Source: Luteolibacter sp. SL250 (GTDB lineage: Bacteria > Verrucomicrobiota > Verrucomicrobiia > Verrucomicrobiales > Akkermansiaceae). Taken from it: a stretch of 64,000 bases of DNA. Within the stretch, counting starts at the first letter, position 1. The number at the start of each line of letters is the position of its first letter. The position numbers were made by a program, and so were the translations under genes. Location of the stretch: contig NZ_CP113054.1 of assembly GCF_026625605.1 (NCBI RefSeq), forward strand, positions 2,356,001 through 2,420,000, written 5' to 3'. Below the pieces are notes generated by a model that saw only the letters and a list, made by a program, of their open reading frames with translations, did not search any database and had not been told where the DNA came from. Below, piece by piece: positions 60,936 through 64,000 of this stretch.

Positions 60936-61235
60936 TCATCCCCCGATCATGACCGTGGGGCATCCCATCGTGATCGTTCCGCCGTGTGCGGTCATGTCTC
61001 CCATCCTTGCTGCGGGTTTGCCGCCGATCATGACGGAAGTCGAACCCTTCACAATGGAGTCCGGCGGGCCCACGCAGACGCAGGTGCTGCCTACGGCGGC
61101 GGCCGGAATGAAGCCGATGATCACCATCGGGTGGCCCGGGGTGACAATGGGGCCGCCGACATGCGGAACAGGCGGCGTGCCGGGCGTGGCCATCGGGCAT
61201 ACATGCAGGTCGGTGACTCGGGCGGCTGGAGGCAT
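60936..61235 (-). CDS. PAAR-domain T6SS spike protein
   Basis: About 99 residues from the ATG at 61235 (MPPAARVTDLHVCPMATPG), the start typical of the family; an ATG at 61316 would add 27 residues. PAAR motifs are clear: PPVPHVGGPIVTPGHPMVIIG, STSVMIGGKPAARMGDMTAHGGTI and TVMIGG. PAAR proteins sharpen the VgrG spike and carry effectors. It heads a minus-strand module (PAAR, accessory, amidase-like effector, possible immunity), facing the vgrG module. Confidence 0.9.
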   Translation of the reverse strand: MPPAARVTDLHVCPMATPGTPPVPHVGGPIVTPGHPMVIIGFIPAAAVGSTCVCVGPPDSIVKGSTSVMIGGKPAARMGDMTAHGGTITMGCPTVMIGG

Positions 61236-61468
61236 GGGGATGGTGGGAGCGTTCTTGTCAATGAGAGCAAAACAATCGCTCCGATGCAAGCTGGGAATCG
61301 GCGGCTGAGGATTCATATTTCGGATCAGGCAACACTATGGTATGTAGTGTTTTATATATTTGTTCGTGTGTCTGGATCATCACTCGGGATGCGTTCTTTG
61401 ATATGATCAGGGTGGGATGTGGGGGTTCTCCGTTGACAGATGAGCTCGTGCCAATTTAATGATATGGC

Positions 61469-61921
61469 ATGAAGATTGATTGGGTCGCCGTCTATGGTTT
61501 CGTGAAATCTCCAATCGGAGCGATCGGGTTCATCGGCAGTGATGCGGTGGCGGTTGCCGCTTTCTTCGATGACCGGGATGGCAACAAGGATGGCCGGGTG
61601 TCCATGGCCGAACGGATCGCCTCGATGGCGCTGTTCAACCTGGAAGGGCGGGCCGTCGTGGAGGTTCTCATGCAGGCACGGGTCGATCCGGACATCATCG
61701 GGCGGGACCCGTCCGTTCAGACGATGGCCTCCAAGATGTACCTGAACTTCGCGCGCGGCCTGATCGCGCAGGGTATCTATACGGCCTATTTCGCGCCCGG
61801 GGTCAGGATGTTCGGCGCGAAAGCGGCGGAAATCATCACCACCAGCACGGTGAAGCAATTTGTGATCCGGAAGGGGTTCGAGAAGGTCGTGAAAGAAGCG
61901 TTCGCGGCGGGCCTCCGGTAA
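61469..61921 (+). CDS. Hypothetical protein with EF-hand-like calcium loop
   Basis: A 150-residue protein of unknown family. Residues 3-30 are moderately hydrophobic. The segment D-R-D-G-N-K-D-G-R-V-S (about 35-45) resembles an EF-hand or dockerin calcium loop, with the usual acidic spacing at positions 1, 3, 5 and 7. The rest is helical. It is alone on the plus strand between two minus-strand T6SS cargo genes and convergent with the CD38-like gene. It may belong to the same island, for example as an immunity or accessory protein, but nothing shows this directly. Confidence 0.6.
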   Translation: MKIDWVAVYGFVKSPIGAIGFIGSDAVAVAAFFDDRDGNKDGRVSMAERIASMALFNLEGRAVVEVLMQARVDPDIIGRDPSVQTMASKMYLNFARGLIAQGIYTAYFAPGVRMFGAKAAEIITTSTVKQFVIRKGFEKVVKEAFAAGLR

Positions 61922-62011
61922 GGGGATCTGGATCGGAGCCACTCCTGCGGATTGAAAATTGCGGGCTGGCTCCGCTTCTCCAGGGGGATTTGGGCGAAGC
62001 GCGCGGAAGCA

Positions 62012-63049
62012 TCAGGGATTGCGTTTCTCCAGCTTCATCAGGCTTTCCAGAAGCTCGCGGGAGCGGAAGCCGAAGGCTTCGCCGCTTTTGACGTCGATGA
62101 GTGTCACATGGGTGATCTTTGGATTACCAAGAAGAATTTTGCTGATCTCATCGATTTCGTGTACGATGACGGGATCCGTGCTGTTGATGATCTTCGGATT
62201 GGCGGCTTTGTTGATCGCTTCATAGTGGGCGGCCCTGTTCACGTAGCCGACGACTTCGCCTTGCAGGCTCTGGACATATCTTCGGGAGACCAAGGTCCAG
62301 ATTTCCTTGGTGAGATCGTTCTGTGTTTTCCCGAACTCGCGCGAATAGAGCTGATAAAATCCATTTTTCTTCAGGATCATCTCGAGCGATGTCAGGCCCT
62401 TGCGGCGGGCGATTTCTTCCGCCGTGCGGAAGTCTCCCAGTTTTGACCATAGCATGCCCTTGCCGGCGGGAACTTCGAACTTCAGGGAATTGATATAACG
62501 GATCCAGCGTGCCTTCTGTGCTGCGGTATTGCCCGCCCTGATGGTCCGGCCGATCTGTGCGCCGCCTTTTCCCAGCCAGGATCCGAGTTTCGCCCAGCCG
62601 ATGGCACTGGCGAGGGTGAGGGTGGCATCCGCGAAATGGCGTGCGGCGACCTGGATGTCAGCGTCGTTGCAGGCCTTGACCGCCGTGTCGTAGTATTTCA
62701 CATAAGCTTTCAGCGCCTTGATCGCGTCCCATCCGATGGCGATGATGGTGGCTCCCGCGATGATGATGTCGGCGACGAAACCGACTCCGAAAAAATGGCT
62801 GCCCGCCCAGATGGCGGCCACTCCGGCGATGACCGCCATGGCTTCCGGGGTGAGGAGTTCCGAAACCCGTTCCCGCAGTTCCTCCGGCATCAAAGGCAGC
62901 GCCTGGTAGGCGGCGTCAAGCAGCCGGTCGATATCCGATGAGTGGACCGTGACGGTGGTGGATTCCCGCTCCATGCCGAGCGGCCCGTTCGCCGTACATT
63001 GTCCGGCGGTCGGCATACCGGAAGGGGAATTGGAATTGCTGCCCGCCAT
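62012..63049 (-). CDS. Putative T6SS/polymorphic toxin with CD38-like (ADP-ribosyl cyclase) C-terminus
   Basis: A 345-residue protein. Residues 1-38 are polar; two hydrophobic segments lie within 71-110 (AVIAGVAAIWAGSHFFGVG, VADIIIAGATIIAIGW). The remainder, from about 195, resembles the ADP-ribosyl cyclase/CD38 family. L200-W201-S202-K-L-x-D is followed 22 residues later by S-L-E223 (CD38: LLWSRIKD, then TLEDT, Trp125-Glu146, 21 apart). IWTLVSRRYVQ (Trp251) parallels FWKTVSRRFAE (Trp189). Glu298 is a candidate for the catalytic Glu226. If active it would degrade NAD. The family link is by eye only. No immunity gene is obvious on its strand. Confidence 0.65.
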   Translation of the reverse strand: MAGSNSNSPSGMPTAGQCTANGPLGMERESTTVTVHSSDIDRLLDAAYQALPLMPEELRERVSELLTPEAMAVIAGVAAIWAGSHFFGVGFVADIIIAGATIIAIGWDAIKALKAYVKYYDTAVKACNDADIQVAARHFADATLTLASAIGWAKLGSWLGKGGAQIGRTIRAGNTAAQKARWIRYINSLKFEVPAGKGMLWSKLGDFRTAEEIARRKGLTSLEMILKKNGFYQLYSREFGKTQNDLTKEIWTLVSRRYVQSLQGEVVGYVNRAAHYEAINKAANPKIINSTDPVIVHEIDEISKILLGNPKITHVTLIDVKSGEAFGFRSRELLESLMKLEKRNP

Positions 63050-63146
63050 CGATCAACAAGATAAATGGTGTGCAACAGGGTGGCGCCGATCAAGAGGGAA
63101 GTTTCCGGAGGGATGCGACGCCCGGAGGTCCAACCCATCCGTTCGT

Positions 63147-64000
63147 TCAATGGGTTTTCCTCCAGTAGTAGACCCAGCGTTCGGAGATGGCTTTGTCATT
63201 TCCGTCACGCAGTTCCAGAGTCATGTCCAGGTCATTGGCCGTGCCTGGATCCAGGACAAAGAAGGCACGCAACACCTGTGGCATATGAAGCTGTGGGCTG
63301 CGGCCGAGACCGGCGGGGATGTCATCGACGTTCGGCATGCTCATGTCGGACAGGCCGACGTGGATGAGTTTCACCTGCTTGTTGTTGATCTCCACGACGG
63401 GTTTGAAATCCTTGATGTCATCCCACTTCGGATCGCCGACCTTCTTTTCGGGTTCCAGCGGCTTCGCGAAATCGACGGCGACCAGCACCTCATTCGGCTT
63501 CTGAACGGGGTTGCCCAGCCGGGTGGCGCGGACGGTGAAGAGGCCGGACGGCTTTGGATCGCGCATCCAGCGCAGACGGTAGTGGACCTTGAACGGCTTG
63601 CCGACGGCATGCTCCGGCTGCGGTTCCCAGAGGAGGATGACGTTGTCGTCCGTCTCATCCTTCGTCGGCATCTCGATGAGGTGGAGCTTGCCGTTGTCGA
63701 AACCTTCGATCGGTTCCACCTTCACACTGGGGCGCTCATGGTAGCGGGCCTCCGGGTCCTGGTAGGAGGAAAAGTGGCGATCGCGCTGGAGCAGGGACCA
63801 GGAGCGTGGCTTCTCCATGGTGAAGACACAGTGGCGGAACTGGTCCTTCGTCGTTTCCAGCGGGCGGTAGTGGAGATTGCCGCTGCCCAGCTCCATCAGC
63901 AGGCCGTCGCTGTCATGGACCTCCGGGCGGAAGTCGAACGGCTTCGGATGGGTGCCTTCGCCGAACCAATACATGCTGGAAAAGGGGGCCAGACCCAGTT
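63147..64000 (-). CDS. opgG: Glucan biosynthesis protein G (OpgG/MdoG), 5' end outside window
   Basis: The last 284 codons of the gene are present; the start lies beyond the right edge of the window. The segment LGLAPFSSMYWFGEG followed by DFRPEVHDSDGLLMELG matches the MdoG family. So do SWSLLQRDRHFSSYQDPEARYHERPSVKVEP, EMPTKDETDDNVILLWEPQ and the C-terminal immunoglobulin-like domain. OpgG is a periplasmic protein needed to make the branched osmoregulated periplasmic glucans. The partner opgH would be expected nearby outside the window. It is separated from the CD38-like gene by 97 bases. Confidence 0.93.
   Translation of the reverse strand, partial: LGLAPFSSMYWFGEGTHPKPFDFRPEVHDSDGLLMELGSGNLHYRPLETTKDQFRHCVFTMEKPRSWSLLQRDRHFSSYQDPEARYHERPSVKVEPIEGFDNGKLHLIEMPTKDETDDNVILLWEPQPEHAVGKPFKVHYRLRWMRDPKPSGLFTVRATRLGNPVQKPNEVLVAVDFAKPLEPEKKVGDPKWDDIKDFKPVVEINNKQVKLIHVGLSDMSMPNVDDIPAGLGRSPQLHMPQVLRAFFVLDPGTANDLDMTLELRDGNDKAISERWVYYWRKTH

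Noticed and set aside
61952..62446. Plus-strand frame opposite the CD38-like gene
   Set aside because: The minus-strand protein has convincing motifs; the plus frame is its shadow.

Overview
The window reads as chromosomal DNA of a GC-rich member of the Verrucomicrobiota, most like the Verrucomicrobiaceae/Luteolibacter group. This is an inference from gene content: DUF1080 and LamG/FecR proteins, an ECF sigma factor with a partner gene, a PEP-CTERM protein, a GreA domain fused to a long N-terminal region, Tat-exported FAD oxidoreductases, and ribosomal genes in an atypical short cluster. No rRNA gene, CRISPR array or insertion sequence was seen. There is one tRNA gene (tRNA-Tyr).

Layout. 1-2611 (minus): MoxR ATPase, DUF58 protein and BatA-like VWA protein, the last cut by the window edge. 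2849-4424: rpsM-rpsK-rpsD with a terminator; S11 carries a long Ala/Pro-rich N-terminal extension. 4505-9724: sialidase-like exported protein, rnk-like regulator plus gdhA, sugar O-acetyltransferase; two copies of an 80-bp element (6501-6580, 8927-9006) lie here and may encode a tiny protein. 9731-14672: NUDIX hydrolase and the glycine cleavage operon gcvT-gcvH-gcvP. 14738-20571: rhomboid-like membrane protein, ftsY, DUF1080 protein, bioF, D,D-carboxypeptidase, small lipoprotein, NAGPA-like lipoprotein. 20600-24293: an ArsR-methyltransferase fusion regulator divergent from metK and ahcY (SAM cycle). 24403-28599: nucleoside hydrolase and an ApbE / FAD oxidoreductase / DUF4405-DUF2271 membrane redox operon. 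28659-31793: PEP-CTERM protein divergent from an ECF sigma factor and a FecR-LamG protein. 31800-34892: PhyH dioxygenase, AraC regulator, FAD oxidoreductase. 35098-38264: GreA-fusion protein and enolase. 38425-40128: promoter, guanidine-II riboswitch and gdx guanidinium exporter, then an aminotransferase. 40137-43189: CAAX-protease-related protein, FAD monooxygenase, tRNA-Tyr, small lipoprotein.

43190-64000 is accessory in character. A decayed gene lies at about 43224-43637. It is followed by a two-partner secretion locus: a 2680-residue filamentous-haemagglutinin-like exoprotein with a 14-unit, 228-bp tandem repeat array, and its ShlB/FhaC-type outer-membrane transporter. Next come two facing type VI secretion cargo modules. 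The plus-strand module is vgrG, a DUF4123 adaptor, an accessory protein, a putative effector and a putative immunity gene. The minus-strand module is PAAR, a paralogous accessory protein, an NlpC/P60-like amidase effector and a putative immunity gene. Both putative effectors begin with the same motif (RPLDP-x-AV-x-AADAAI, then ALR-x-EW-x-D-x-Y), a candidate cargo-sorting signal. A further effector-like protein (62012-63049) has a C-terminus resembling the CD38/ADP-ribosyl cyclase family. The window ends in opgG, cut at its 5' end.

The most interesting observations are the shared effector N-terminal motif, the CD38-like toxin candidate, the duplicated small-ORF/hairpin element, the guanidine-II riboswitch, and the higher-order duplication in the exoprotein repeat array.
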